From: Luteibacter aegosomatis
Lineage (GTDB): Bacteria > Pseudomonadota > Gammaproteobacteria > Xanthomonadales > Rhodanobacteraceae
Assembly (NCBI RefSeq): GCF_023078455.1
Contig: NZ_CP095740.1
Location: 4,678,501-4,742,500, forward strand
DNA length: 64,000 nt
Reading direction: 5' to 3'
The position numbers and the translations under genes are program-made. The notes under the pieces were generated by a model that was given only the letters and a program-made list of their open reading frames with translations, had not been told where the DNA came from and did not search any database. Below, one piece after another: positions 17,029 to 24,978 of the stretch. Positions within the stretch are counted from its first letter, which is position 1; each line of letters begins with the position of its first letter.

Positions 17029-17187
17029 CCCTGAGGCGGCCGCACGTAAACCGCGCCCGCAATGCAACCGTTCTAGCTAAAGTCATCGGTAATTCGGCGC
17101 AGGCACCATCCCGCGCCGACATGGCACGTGACGTGTCGCTTCATTGGTGACAGTCGCAACGCCTAGACGCGGCTTTACTCGAGTCGA
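17029..17187. other. Short intergenic region
   Basis: Between the candidate immunity gene and a convergent small gene. I see no repeat, RNA gene or convincing terminator in it. Confidence 0.4.
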
Positions 17188-17421
17188 TCAACGACCCATC
17201 CTCTCATCGTGCATGATCGAATGCGCCTGCGCCGCACACTGGATACCCGCCCGCGTCAGCGCCGCGATGGCTTCCAGCGCCAGGCCCATCTTCGCGCAAT
17301 CGACCGCATCGGCTTCATGCACCAGTTCGGAAAGCAGTTGCGTCATCCCGCGCGAATACTGCAACCACTCGGTCGCTTCGTTCAAAAGGTCGTGCGGCGT
17401 GGCGTTCTCGTCGGCAAGCAT
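17188..17421 (-). CDS. Small helical protein, unknown (DUF3077-like appearance)
   Basis: 77 residues from the ATG at 17421, chosen because AAGGAG lies 6 nt upstream; a longer frame to 17481 has no such site. It is predicted almost all helical and acidic (NATPHDLLNEATEWLQYSRGMTQLLSELVHEAD, then LALEAIAALTRAGIQCAAQAHSIM). The layout of two amphipathic helices resembles DUF3077-type small proteins of pseudomonads and xanthomonads, which have no known function. It lies at the distal end of the minus-strand island. Confidence 0.55.
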   Translation of the reverse strand: MLADENATPHDLLNEATEWLQYSRGMTQLLSELVHEADAVDCAKMGLALEAIAALTRAGIQCAAQAHSIMHDERMGR

Positions 17422-17508
17422 CGGATGCTCCTTGCAGGGTTCGAGCGCGTCGAACGTGGCATGCGATGCCCTGCATGCCACGGATCAACGGACTCACGAA
17501 GGTTCCGG

Positions 17509-17730
17509 CTACCCGTGACCGGGCGCCGGTTGGCGTGATGAGTGATGGTGGCACGGCGTCAGCCGGTGACCGGGCGCACGTGACCTCGCCGGGTCGAGAC
17601 GGCCAAGAAATGTCTCATAGAAACGGCGGACGCCGCGGCTTTCACTCGTGTCTGTGGGGATACAGACGATCCGGTTGCCACCGGGGGGATCCGGCGGGCG
17701 TGCGAGTGCCGTATGATCAAGGGTACCCAT
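17509..17730 (-). CDS. Possible small protein with strong ribosome-binding site
   Basis: A 73-codon frame beginning at an ATG with TAGGAG 6 nt upstream. The product is Pro/Arg/His-rich (ARPPDPPGGNRIVCIPTDT near residues 10-28) with a basic tail. I do not recognise a family, there is no membrane segment, and the composition could be chance in GC-rich DNA. It is on the same strand as the effector operon, 179 bp downstream of it. Confidence 0.3.
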   Translation of the reverse strand: MGTLDHTALARPPDPPGGNRIVCIPTDTSESRGVRRFYETFLGRLDPARSRAPGHRLTPCHHHSSRQPAPGHG

Positions 17731-17818
17731 GATCGACTCCTATTCAGTTGATTGTGGATAGCGGGTCGGAGGTGTTGGTAGCACCTTCGGCCCGCGCTTC
17801 TCACCGCTCAAGCGATGG

Positions 17819-17854
17819 TTGTCTGCGAGGCGTACGAACCGGCGACGCAGACAA
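17819..17854. other. Inverted repeat between effector gene and small gene
   Basis: Arms TTGTCTGCG (17819-17827) and CGCAGACAA (17846-17854) with an 18-nt spacer, plus a third TTGTCTG at about 17885-17891. It follows the effector stop on the minus strand but has no T-run, so it could be an operator for the next gene or a weak terminator. Confidence 0.4.
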
Positions 17855-17908
17855 CGATGAGACCCTAACAAATCAGTACAAAGTTGTCTGTAGGCGTCAG
17901 GAAAAAAC

Positions 17909-20044
17909 TCACCTGCTCATCGACATGCCTATGCCTTGCTGTTGAGAAAGTTCTGCTTCGCGCATGAGTTGTCGTTGTTGGATGGTCTGGTTCACATCGT
18001 CGAGCTGCTGCAACGATTGCTCGATGGGCTGATTCACGGCCTTGGTGCCATCCACCGCCGCCCAGCGCGTGCGTGGGTCGTCCAGATCGCCATGGAAAGC
18101 CTCCTTGAGATGGATGATCGGCATGAACCCGCCGTTCTTGTCCTTGCCATAATGCATGTGGGTGACCGAACCCATATGGTTTCTCTTGGCTTCAACCATT
18201 AGCGCCGACGTGATTCGTTCCATTTCCCCCTTGGACGCATTGATGTTGGACTGCGCGTTGAGTTCGCCGAGCTGCAGATAGATGGACTGAAACATCCGGT
18301 GATCCGGATGTCGTTCGTTGCGCGGATCATTCCTGGAATAGGCTTCGGCCTGCGCTTGGGGCTTTGAGCTAGCCGCTTCCAGCCGCTGTTCCCGACGAAG
18401 CGATTCGATGAAGGCCATGGCCTCCCTCTCTTCCCGAAGACGCGCCGCGGCTCTCTCGTCTGCGCCGGTGATCCCAGGATTTACATTACCCTGGGGCTCC
18501 GTGATGGCCGCTGGTGCCTTGACCCCGACCTCCACTGGTGGTGATTGCACGGGCGAGGTCCCGGACACGTCGAAGGCACGAACATCGATACGAGTACTCC
18601 TGGACGGATCTTTTTCGGCCAGGATGTTCATGACCTCGGCCAACGACTTTTGGCTCGTGATGATTTCTTCTTGCACCATATCCATTCCGACCTCCTTGTG
18701 TGGTGCGTCTGTCGACGCGGCCTGTTGATTGATCACTTGTTCTAAGCGAGGCGTTTCGCCCTCTGGAATCAATCTTTCATTTTCGGGCGAGATGGCCTCA
18801 ACGTTGCGGGACAGGTGCCGCACGAATGCCGGTATCTGACCTTGCTCCAGTTCCAACACCATTTGTGGCGTGAGCTCAGGAATGGGAGTCATGTCGACTT
18901 TCACGGGATAGAGCGACCCCACCAATGGCCTCAACCTTTCATCGAACGGCTCCGGAGGCTCGCAATAAACGACTCGGCGGCAGTCCGGCGCGGATGGCTG
19001 CGCACCAACGAACGTACGCTCGCCGTTCTTCTCGAACTCCGATACGCGGTAAAGCAAACGCATATGCTGCTGCGAGTCGTGAATGGCATACCAAAGCGGA
19101 TCCTTGGGCTCGGGCCTTCGCTCAAGCAGCTTGTCTTCGCTGAAGGAGTTGATGTAATCGATCATCAGGTTGCCATTGAGAATGGCAAGGCCGTCGATGT
19201 GATAACTGCCACCGATATCCGAATGCGCGCCGGGCGACCAAACCCCCAAGAACCGGCCGTCTTTAGAAAGCCCTGGTTCAATAATTAGTGTTGCAGGGAA
19301 ATCGTTCCGCCGTTCATCACGTGCGTAGATCGCAAAACCGGACATTACCGAAGGCGGCAGCCGGCGATCACGCTCGTGCGGCCGCCCAGTACCTACCGGA
19401 TCGAAAAGTCCGATAGCCTGAACGATTTGCCCTGGATCGACATAGGGACGCTTCGTGTAGTACCACACGTCGGGACCGTAGGCCCGACGTTCTATTTCAA
19501 CCCCCGACGGGTCTTGGATACCACGCTCATGAAGGAGTCGACTGAAACCAGCGGCCTCTTCAGCCCCCCGGCTGAATCCCACGCTGATAACCCTTATCGT
19601 CGATTCAGGATTTTCGATTTTCCATTTATACGCTTGCTTTACAAGCAAATCGTACATCTCTTCAAGGCGAGCATCGTAGGTAAATCCGATAGCGCCGTCA
19701 GCAGTTTTCACTAGATAGTTATTTTGCGTGCCTGGACCGGGCACGTATCTGGCAGCTACGCGCGGGTCTTTAAGTCCACGCCTAAATTGATCGTAAATCA
19801 ACCCAACGTTAGTCCCATGCATTGGGTCACCATCGATGTCATTTCCGGTCCCGTCAAAGTCGGCTATGAATAGCCTCTGATTCCTGTCTTCGCGAGTGAG
19901 AAATTTAGGCGTGTTAAGTGATGACAGCTGCTTCGCAACTTCATCGTAGGCCTCCCTATCTGCGTTAGATATGGGATGGCTATCGACGCCGTCAGTGAGG
20001 CGGCCCTGACCGTCCTTTTTATGCTTCTCCATGAAATCTCTCAT
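17909..20044 (-). CDS. DUF2235 phospholipase effector with C-terminal XVIPCD (X-T4SS effector)
   Basis: 711 residues, no signal peptide. Residues about 57-330 form a DUF2235 alpha/beta hydrolase: FDGTGND (63-69), nucleophile elbow GFSRGA with Ser158, Asp215 in LFDPVG, and His274 in SPGAHSDIGGSY. This is the Tle1-like antibacterial phospholipase pattern. A middle Pro/Glu-rich linker leads to a C-terminal XVIPCD (about 572-680) with HPDHRMFQ, DLDDPRTRWAAVDGTKAVNQP and IEQSLQQL, the signal that brings effectors to VirD4 in Xanthomonadales T4SS; a Gln-rich tail ends it. Its ATG overlaps the stop of the upstream lipoprotein (TTAATG). It probably attacks membrane phospholipids of competing bacteria. 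Confidence 0.9.
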   Translation of the reverse strand: MRDFMEKHKKDGQGRLTDGVDSHPISNADREAYDEVAKQLSSLNTPKFLTREDRNQRLFIADFDGTGNDIDGDPMHGTNVGLIYDQFRRGLKDPRVAARYVPGPGTQNNYLVKTADGAIGFTYDARLEEMYDLLVKQAYKWKIENPESTIRVISVGFSRGAEEAAGFSRLLHERGIQDPSGVEIERRAYGPDVWYYTKRPYVDPGQIVQAIGLFDPVGTGRPHERDRRLPPSVMSGFAIYARDERRNDFPATLIIEPGLSKDGRFLGVWSPGAHSDIGGSYHIDGLAILNGNLMIDYINSFSEDKLLERRPEPKDPLWYAIHDSQQHMRLLYRVSEFEKNGERTFVGAQPSAPDCRRVVYCEPPEPFDERLRPLVGSLYPVKVDMTPIPELTPQMVLELEQGQIPAFVRHLSRNVEAISPENERLIPEGETPRLEQVINQQAASTDAPHKEVGMDMVQEEIITSQKSLAEVMNILAEKDPSRSTRIDVRAFDVSGTSPVQSPPVEVGVKAPAAITEPQGNVNPGITGADERAAARLREEREAMAFIESLRREQRLEAASSKPQAQAEAYSRNDPRNERHPDHRMFQSIYLQLGELNAQSNINASKGEMERITSALMVEAKRNHMGSVTHMHYGKDKNGGFMPIIHLKEAFHGDLDDPRTRWAAVDGTKAVNQPIEQSLQQLDDVNQTIQQRQLMREAELSQQQGIGMSMSR

Positions 20045-20670
20045 TAATATTTCTTGCTATGAACAAGAATTAGATCATCTTCGAAAAATGAATATGGGTT
20101 CGAGGGCTTCTTAGGATAATTGAGTGGAATCATCGCTCTCATATAGACGCGGATTTCTCGATCATCCACCGCGAGAATGACGTCCGGGCTCAGCACCGCG
20201 CCATCCATCTTGATTTCCTTTGGCGGCACGCGGTGAACCACCTGTTCGCTACTGAAGATTCTTCCTATGTCGACATAGGTCTCATGATGCACGCCGTCTA
20301 ATGATCGCCATATCACTGTTGCAGGATCCGGAAAATTTCGAATTCCACCGTAGCCGGCGTCAGCAGATTTCGACCAGTCGCTTGGCACCGGAGGTGATCT
20401 CTTACCAGCCTGTATATCGGCATGACGATAGTTGTCGTAATCGACACGGCATTCGTAAGTATTGAAGCAGTAGGCGGAGAAATTGTGCTTCGCGAAGCGC
20501 ACTCTTCCCTGTTTATCGGGCATGCCTGCGGACGTGTTGAGCAACTTACACCCAACCAGGGGAACGATTAGAAGAGCCATTAAAGCCAATCTACAAGTGC
20601 GTGCAGAAGCGTTTATGCTCTCACCAAAGAGAAGCGTTCTTCTTTCCATATAAAGGCGTTTCTTCATCAT
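20044..20670 (-). CDS. Lipoprotein, candidate immunity protein (paralogue 1)
   Basis: 208 residues. A hydrophobic stretch (LALMALLIVPLVGC) ends in a lipobox with Cys about residue 41, so the protein should be a periplasmic lipoprotein; the n-region is unusually long and the true start may be internal. The mature part (NFSAYCFNTYECRVDYD, IRNFPDPATVIWRS, YVDIGRIF, VVHRVPPKEIK, AVDDREIRVYM) aligns with the next upstream gene. Its stop overlaps the effector start by one base. Periplasmic lipoprotein immunity partners are the rule for Tle-type phospholipases. Confidence 0.8.
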   Translation of the reverse strand: MMKKRLYMERRTLLFGESINASARTCRLALMALLIVPLVGCKLLNTSAGMPDKQGRVRFAKHNFSAYCFNTYECRVDYDNYRHADIQAGKRSPPVPSDWSKSADAGYGGIRNFPDPATVIWRSLDGVHHETYVDIGRIFSSEQVVHRVPPKEIKMDGAVLSPDVILAVDDREIRVYMRAMIPLNYPKKPSNPYSFFEDDLILVHSKKY

Positions 20671-20720
20671 TCTCGCTTTCTCACGATATGGTCACCGCAA
20701 GCATCCGGCATCCCTTCGCT

Positions 20721-21467
20721 TCAAAAGTACTTCTCATAAACCTTGATGATCTCAACCAATTCCGGGTCGTGTGGATCAATCCGTGAGCCGTAATGCTCGA
20801 TCGGATGCTTGAGCTTGACCACGGTTCCCATGCTCACGGAGAGCCTCCGGTCGTCGACGAAGATGTCGATCCGCGGGCTCGGCATGATTTCGTTCGGCCG
20901 AATGTCCTTTGCCGGCACGTGGTGGATGAAACGCTGCTCCCAGAGAATCTTGGCGAGGTCGACGTAAGCCACATGCGGCTCGCCGTCTTTCGACTTCCAG
21001 GTCACTTTGGCCGGAGCGGGAAAGTTCTTCACCCGGGACTGCGTCACTTCTTTCAATCGAGAGTTTTCTCCGAATGGCGCGGAAAGGGTATCTCCTGGTT
21101 CGGTGAGTTGGACCCGTCCTGCGTATTCGATCTGGCAGCCCCACGTGTCGAAGCAGCGCGCACCGAAGTCGTGCTCGACAAACGGAATGTCTCCGCTTTT
21201 GTTCAGGCGATTGGCGTGCGGCGGAAGTACGTCGTCTTGGTAGTCTCGCTCCTCGACCGGCTTGAGTTCGCCGAAGTACGGGGTAATTTCGTGATCGATG
21301 AATTCTTTGCTTCCTCCGCATACGATCAGATTCCCCTCCGTGTTCGAAGAGCATCCGCTCATGATGTTATTGCCCTCGCTTTTAGCTATAGGGGCCGGTT
21401 TTGTGCCTTTCATTTCGCACCCTGTCAGGGCGGCGATGGAGGCAAGCAATGCCAAACGTATTTTCAT
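20721..21467 (-). CDS. Lipoprotein, candidate immunity protein (paralogue 2)
   Basis: 248 residues with a textbook lipoprotein signal (MKIRLALLASIAALTGC, Cys17). Compared with paralogue 1 it has an extra N-terminal segment of about 70 residues (SGCSSNTEGNLIVCGGSKE...), then the shared domain: HDFGARCFDTWGCQIEY, VKNFPAPAKVTWKSKDG, YVDLAKILWEQRFIHHVPAKDI, VDDRRLSVSMG. The two Cys of the CF.T..C motif are conserved in both. It is 50 bp upstream of paralogue 1 and 61 bp downstream of virD4, all on one strand. Confidence 0.8.
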   Translation of the reverse strand: MKIRLALLASIAALTGCEMKGTKPAPIAKSEGNNIMSGCSSNTEGNLIVCGGSKEFIDHEITPYFGELKPVEERDYQDDVLPPHANRLNKSGDIPFVEHDFGARCFDTWGCQIEYAGRVQLTEPGDTLSAPFGENSRLKEVTQSRVKNFPAPAKVTWKSKDGEPHVAYVDLAKILWEQRFIHHVPAKDIRPNEIMPSPRIDIFVDDRRLSVSMGTVVKLKHPIEHYGSRIDPHDPELVEIIKVYEKYF

Positions 21468-21528
21468 GGAGTTCCTTTCGTTCCGTTCATGAATGGGCTT
21501 CCTTGCCGTTACAACTCCTGCCTCGTGA

Positions 21529-23202
21529 CTACGTGTTCATCAAGTGCAGCACGTTAGGCTCGATCTTCGGCAACAACCTTTTCTTGAAATACCTCTCCTC
21601 GTAATACCGAATCTTGTCGCACATCACCGGATGCGGAATGCCCTCGTAAAAGAACACCTCCTTGTCCTTACTCATCGCCTTCAACTCCTGTGGCAGCATC
21701 AGTGCCCGCCGCTCTTCGCTATGGCTTCGGCTGACATCACCGCGCGTACGCGAGATGTTTTCCTTACGAACCGTGGTGTAACCGAGCATCTCGGAGTAGT
21801 CGGCGGCATCGCGTTGCTCGCGCGGCGTGTAGACGATCTGCAATGCGTGGTTGGTCACGAACGTTCGCGCCACGTCGGGGCCATACGTGGCCTCCAGCTG
21901 GGACAGGCTCTGGATGATCGGCAGCAAACGAAGGTTGTAGCCCGCGATGAACGAGACCGCGTGCGCGACGATCTCCACCTTGCCGATGGCGGTGAATTCG
22001 TCCATGAGCAGCAGGCATTGATGCTTCAGTTTCGCGTTCTGCTGCGGCAGCTCTTTCGTGTTGAGCTTGATGAGCTGGCTGAAGAACAGGTTGACCAGGA
22101 TCCGGCACTCGGCGAGCTTGTTGGGCAGGATGCCGATGTAGATGGTGATCTTCTCTTCGCGCAGCTTGGTGAGAAGGAAATCGCTGCCGCTGGTGGCGGC
22201 GTCCACCACCGGGTTGAGGAAGATGTTCAGCGGCTCGCGGAAGCTGCCCATGATCGAGGCGAAGGTCTTTTCCTCCTGCGAGAGCAGGTTGGCGAAGGCG
22301 TTGCGGGTTTCAGCGCTCACGAAGCCCTTGGCTGCCAGCTCGCGCAGGTAGGCCTTGAGATCGTCGCCTCCGCCCGACGACAGCTTGTACAATCGGCCGA
22401 GGCTTGGCTCGCTGGGCTCGCCGCCTTGTGCCCGCATCGCGTCGCGCTCCTCGAACATATACATGGCAAAGGCCACGAACGCGTTACGCGACTGGCTCAC
22501 CCAGAACTTCTGGTCGCCCGAGCCGTCGGGGTAGAGGATTTCCGCGATCGACATGATGTCGGAGATGCGAAACACGCCATCGGACACGTAGTGGAGCGGA
22601 TTCCAGCGTGACGTGCGTCGGTCCTCGGCGAATGGGTTGAAGAGGTGAACCTCCTGCCCCTGCTTGGCACGCCATCCGCTCGTGAGGTCGAAGTTCTCCT
22701 GCTTGATGTCGAGTACCACCACGGAGCCTTCGTAGGTGAGCAGGTTGGGGATGACGATGCCCACGCCCTTGCCGCTGCGCGTGGGTGCGGCAAGCAGGGC
22801 GAACTGCTGGCCGGACATGCGTATGAGCCGGCGACCCATGCGGCCGACGATGAGGCTCGTGTCGGTTCGGGTGAACATGCCTCGCCGGGCGAGGTCGATC
22901 GCGGTGGCGAAGCGGGCCTTGCCATGGAGGGATTCGGGTTTTCGGCGGAACAGCAGGGCGACGGCGCCGAGGAGCACTACCAGGGGCACGCCGACGCCTA
23001 GTGCCCCGGCGAGCTTGATGCGCCAGGCGAAGGGCGCGTAGGCGGGTTGATCGGCGACCAGGTAGTAACGCCACCAGATGCTCCAGGAGGGCGAGCCATC
23101 GAGCCCCAGCAGGAAGTGGGTGAGGTGGGCTGATCCATAGATAGCCGCGACTCCGGCGGCCAGACACGCCGTCAATGCGACGGCGACCTTTCCAAGGTGC
23201 AT
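21529..23202 (-). CDS. virD4: Type IV secretion coupling protein VirD4
   Basis: 557 residues. Two N-terminal membrane segments (about 5-33 and 64-85) precede the cytosolic ATPase: Walker A APTRSGKGVGIVIPNLL (139-155), VVVLDIKQENFDLTSGWRA, and Walker B CLLLMDEFTAIGK. The C-terminal region (FYEGIPHPVMCDKIRYYEERYFKKRLLP) matches VirD4/TraG of the Xanthomonadales bacterial-killing T4SS. It recruits XVIPCD effectors to the channel. The virB genes normally found next to it in Xanthomonas are absent from this window. It appears to head an operon with the two lipoproteins and the effector. Confidence 0.93.
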   Translation of the reverse strand: MHLGKVAVALTACLAAGVAAIYGSAHLTHFLLGLDGSPSWSIWWRYYLVADQPAYAPFAWRIKLAGALGVGVPLVVLLGAVALLFRRKPESLHGKARFATAIDLARRGMFTRTDTSLIVGRMGRRLIRMSGQQFALLAAPTRSGKGVGIVIPNLLTYEGSVVVLDIKQENFDLTSGWRAKQGQEVHLFNPFAEDRRTSRWNPLHYVSDGVFRISDIMSIAEILYPDGSGDQKFWVSQSRNAFVAFAMYMFEERDAMRAQGGEPSEPSLGRLYKLSSGGGDDLKAYLRELAAKGFVSAETRNAFANLLSQEEKTFASIMGSFREPLNIFLNPVVDAATSGSDFLLTKLREEKITIYIGILPNKLAECRILVNLFFSQLIKLNTKELPQQNAKLKHQCLLLMDEFTAIGKVEIVAHAVSFIAGYNLRLLPIIQSLSQLEATYGPDVARTFVTNHALQIVYTPREQRDAADYSEMLGYTTVRKENISRTRGDVSRSHSEERRALMLPQELKAMSKDKEVFFYEGIPHPVMCDKIRYYEERYFKKRLLPKIEPNVLHLMNT

Positions 23203-23256
23203 GTAGCGAGCGTCCTATGCGAGGGGCTCTTCATCCTTGGGGGAGGGCAATAGCAA

Positions 23257-23270
23257 TGCAAACGTTTTAT
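23257..23270. promoter_or_regulatory. LacI-type operator-like palindrome upstream of virD4
   Basis: TGCAAACGTTTTAT shares the AAACGTTT core with the operators at 23815 and 28026. It is 55-68 bp upstream of the virD4 start, at a promoter-like position. It may be a chance match or a real site for the nearby LacI protein. Confidence 0.4.
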
Positions 23271-23490
23271 TTTAGGAGGGGCGGTCGGGCGAGGCCTGAG
23301 GCCGATCTCCGTGATTTCGTCGCTTGTCTCTTGATATAAAAGAATAAATAGGGGACTACGAAACAGCTCAACTTGCCACGTTTACGATGGCGTTTCCGAG
23401 GGCTCGGCCTACGCGCGCGGGGTTGACGAGCCTGCATGCGGCGTGGCGCCGGGATGACGAAGGTGGGATTTTCGCCAGCTCGGACGAGTG

Positions 23491-23520
23491 ACGCTGGGCT
23501 CCTGCTTTCGCAGGAGCGAC
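23491..23520. repeat. REP-like form C hairpin
   Basis: ACGCTGGGCTCCTGCTTTCGCAGGAGCGAC: an 8-bp stem (GCTCCTGC/GCAGGAGC) with flanking ACGCTGG and GAC, the same unit as at 15506, 52350 and 52400. Confidence 0.75.
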
Positions 23521-23814
23521 GGTGCGGGTCGCTGGAACGTTGCTTCGGCAGCCTCTTCTGCGGCGCAATCAAACGGCTTGGGGCCAGGTTCGGCGAATTC
23601 TGCTCACTCCATGCAAGGCACTCGCTCGCTACTCGTTCAGTGGGATGAAAAAACCGTCACGAGATCGTGCTGCACTGCGGTAGTCCACGGTAGGCCACTC
23701 AAATCACTGACATCGAAGGATTTTTCGATTGCATCAGGTAACTGGTATGCAATGTAAGCGGCGTTACTCGTGCGGCGCAACAACCCATTGATTTAACAAG
23801 CTTTACACGCTTGA

Positions 23815-23828
23815 TGAAAACGTTTACG
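23815..23828. promoter_or_regulatory. LacI-family operator upstream of its own regulator
   Basis: TGAAAACGTTTACG matches the consensus LacI/GalR half-site pair TGTAAACG.TTTACA at 12 of 14 positions and lies about 50 bp before the GTG start of the regulator, which suggests autoregulation. Confidence 0.65.
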
Positions 23829-23877
23829 TTGCGCGCCCACAGGCCCCTCCGGGCCAGGGGTCAAGGGCAAGAACGCA

Positions 23878-24891
23878 GTGAGCGTAACGATCAAAGACGT
23901 CGCGAGGATGGCCAACGTGTCGGTGGCTTCGGTGTCGCGCGCCCTCAACGGGCACAGCGGTGTGACCGCCGAAACGCAGAAGCGCATCCGCGAGGTGGCC
24001 GCCCGCCTGCGCTACGTGCCGCACAGCGCCGCCCGCAGCCTGATCACCCGCCGCACCCAGACCATCGGTGCCTTGCTGCCCGACCTGCATGGCGCGTTCT
24101 TCTCCGAACTCATCCGCGGTATCGACCTGGCCGCTCGCAAGCGCGGCCTCTATCTGCTGGTGTCCAGCTCGCACGGCGACGCCACCGAGGCCGCCATCGC
24201 GCTCCGCGCCATGCAGGGCCGGGTGGATGGCCTGCTGGTGATGTCACCGCATGCCGATCGCGCCTTCCTCGACGAAAACCTGCCGATCGTGCTGCCCACG
24301 GTGCTGATCAACAGTCACGTGCGCTCGGAGCGGCATGCCGCGCTCGACGTGGACGACTACGGCGGCGCACTCGCGATGGTTGAGCACCTGCTCGGGCTGG
24401 GCCGCAAGCGCATCGTCTTCATCGCCGGTCCCGAGGTGAACCACGACGTGCAGGAGCGCGAGCGCGGCTACCTCGACGCGCTCGCCCGTGCAGGCATGCG
24501 CGACACGGCCACGGTGCTGTCGGGCGACTTCACCGAAGAATCGGGCTATCGCGCCGGTCGCGAGGCGCTGGCGATGCAGCCGCGACCCGATGCCATCTTC
24601 GCCGCCAACGACATGATGGCCATCGGATGCCTTTCGGCGCTGGCGGAGGGGGGCGTGCGCACGCCGGACGACATCGCGGTGGTCGGCTTCGACGACATTC
24701 CGATGGCGCGCTACGTGTCGCCACCGCTTACCACGGTGCGGCTGCGCATCGCCGAACTCGGCGCGCAGGCGCTCGACCTGCTGGCCGAACAGGTGGACAA
24801 CGAAAGCGAACCGCCGGTGGCCGAACGCCGGTTGATACCGACCGAACTCGTCATCCGGTCGTCGTGCGGAGGCGCGGCGAAGCGGGGTTGA
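23878..24891 (+). CDS. LacI-family transcriptional regulator
   Basis: 337 residues from a GTG at 23878. The N-terminal HTH reads TIKDVARMANVSVASVSRALNG and the hinge helix YVPHSAARSLITRRT. The rest is a periplasmic-binding-like effector domain (IGALLPDLHGAFFSELIRGID, FIAGPEVNHDVQERERGYLDAL, FAANDMMAIGCLSAL, VGFDDIPMARYVSPPLTTV). It probably represses the sugar genes downstream until an oligosaccharide is present. Matching palindromes occur before this gene (23815) and before the glucanase (28026). Confidence 0.95.
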   Translation: MSVTIKDVARMANVSVASVSRALNGHSGVTAETQKRIREVAARLRYVPHSAARSLITRRTQTIGALLPDLHGAFFSELIRGIDLAARKRGLYLLVSSSHGDATEAAIALRAMQGRVDGLLVMSPHADRAFLDENLPIVLPTVLINSHVRSERHAALDVDDYGGALAMVEHLLGLGRKRIVFIAGPEVNHDVQERERGYLDALARAGMRDTATVLSGDFTEESGYRAGREALAMQPRPDAIFAANDMMAIGCLSALAEGGVRTPDDIAVVGFDDIPMARYVSPPLTTVRLRIAELGAQALDLLAEQVDNESEPPVAERRLIPTELVIRSSCGGAAKRG

Positions 24892-24978
24892 GACGATGGC
24901 GCCTCGGGGGCGCCGTCACGGATTCACGATAACCAGACACATAACGACAACGCCCGAATACCGGGAGGGGTGAGAGCC

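Larger units (their letters stand above)
23203..23877. other. Long intergenic region between virD4 and the LacI gene
   Basis: 675 bp between divergent genes. It holds two LacI-type operator-like palindromes (23257-23270 and 23815-23828), one form C hairpin (23491-23520) and a moderately AT-rich stretch at 23325-23360. No convincing coding frame or RNA gene is seen; frames in it lack ribosome-binding sites and cross the repeat. Confidence 0.6.

Noticed and set aside
23267..23760. Several short frames between virD4 and the LacI gene
   Set aside because: They cross the form C repeat, lack ribosome-binding sites and show no family resemblance.
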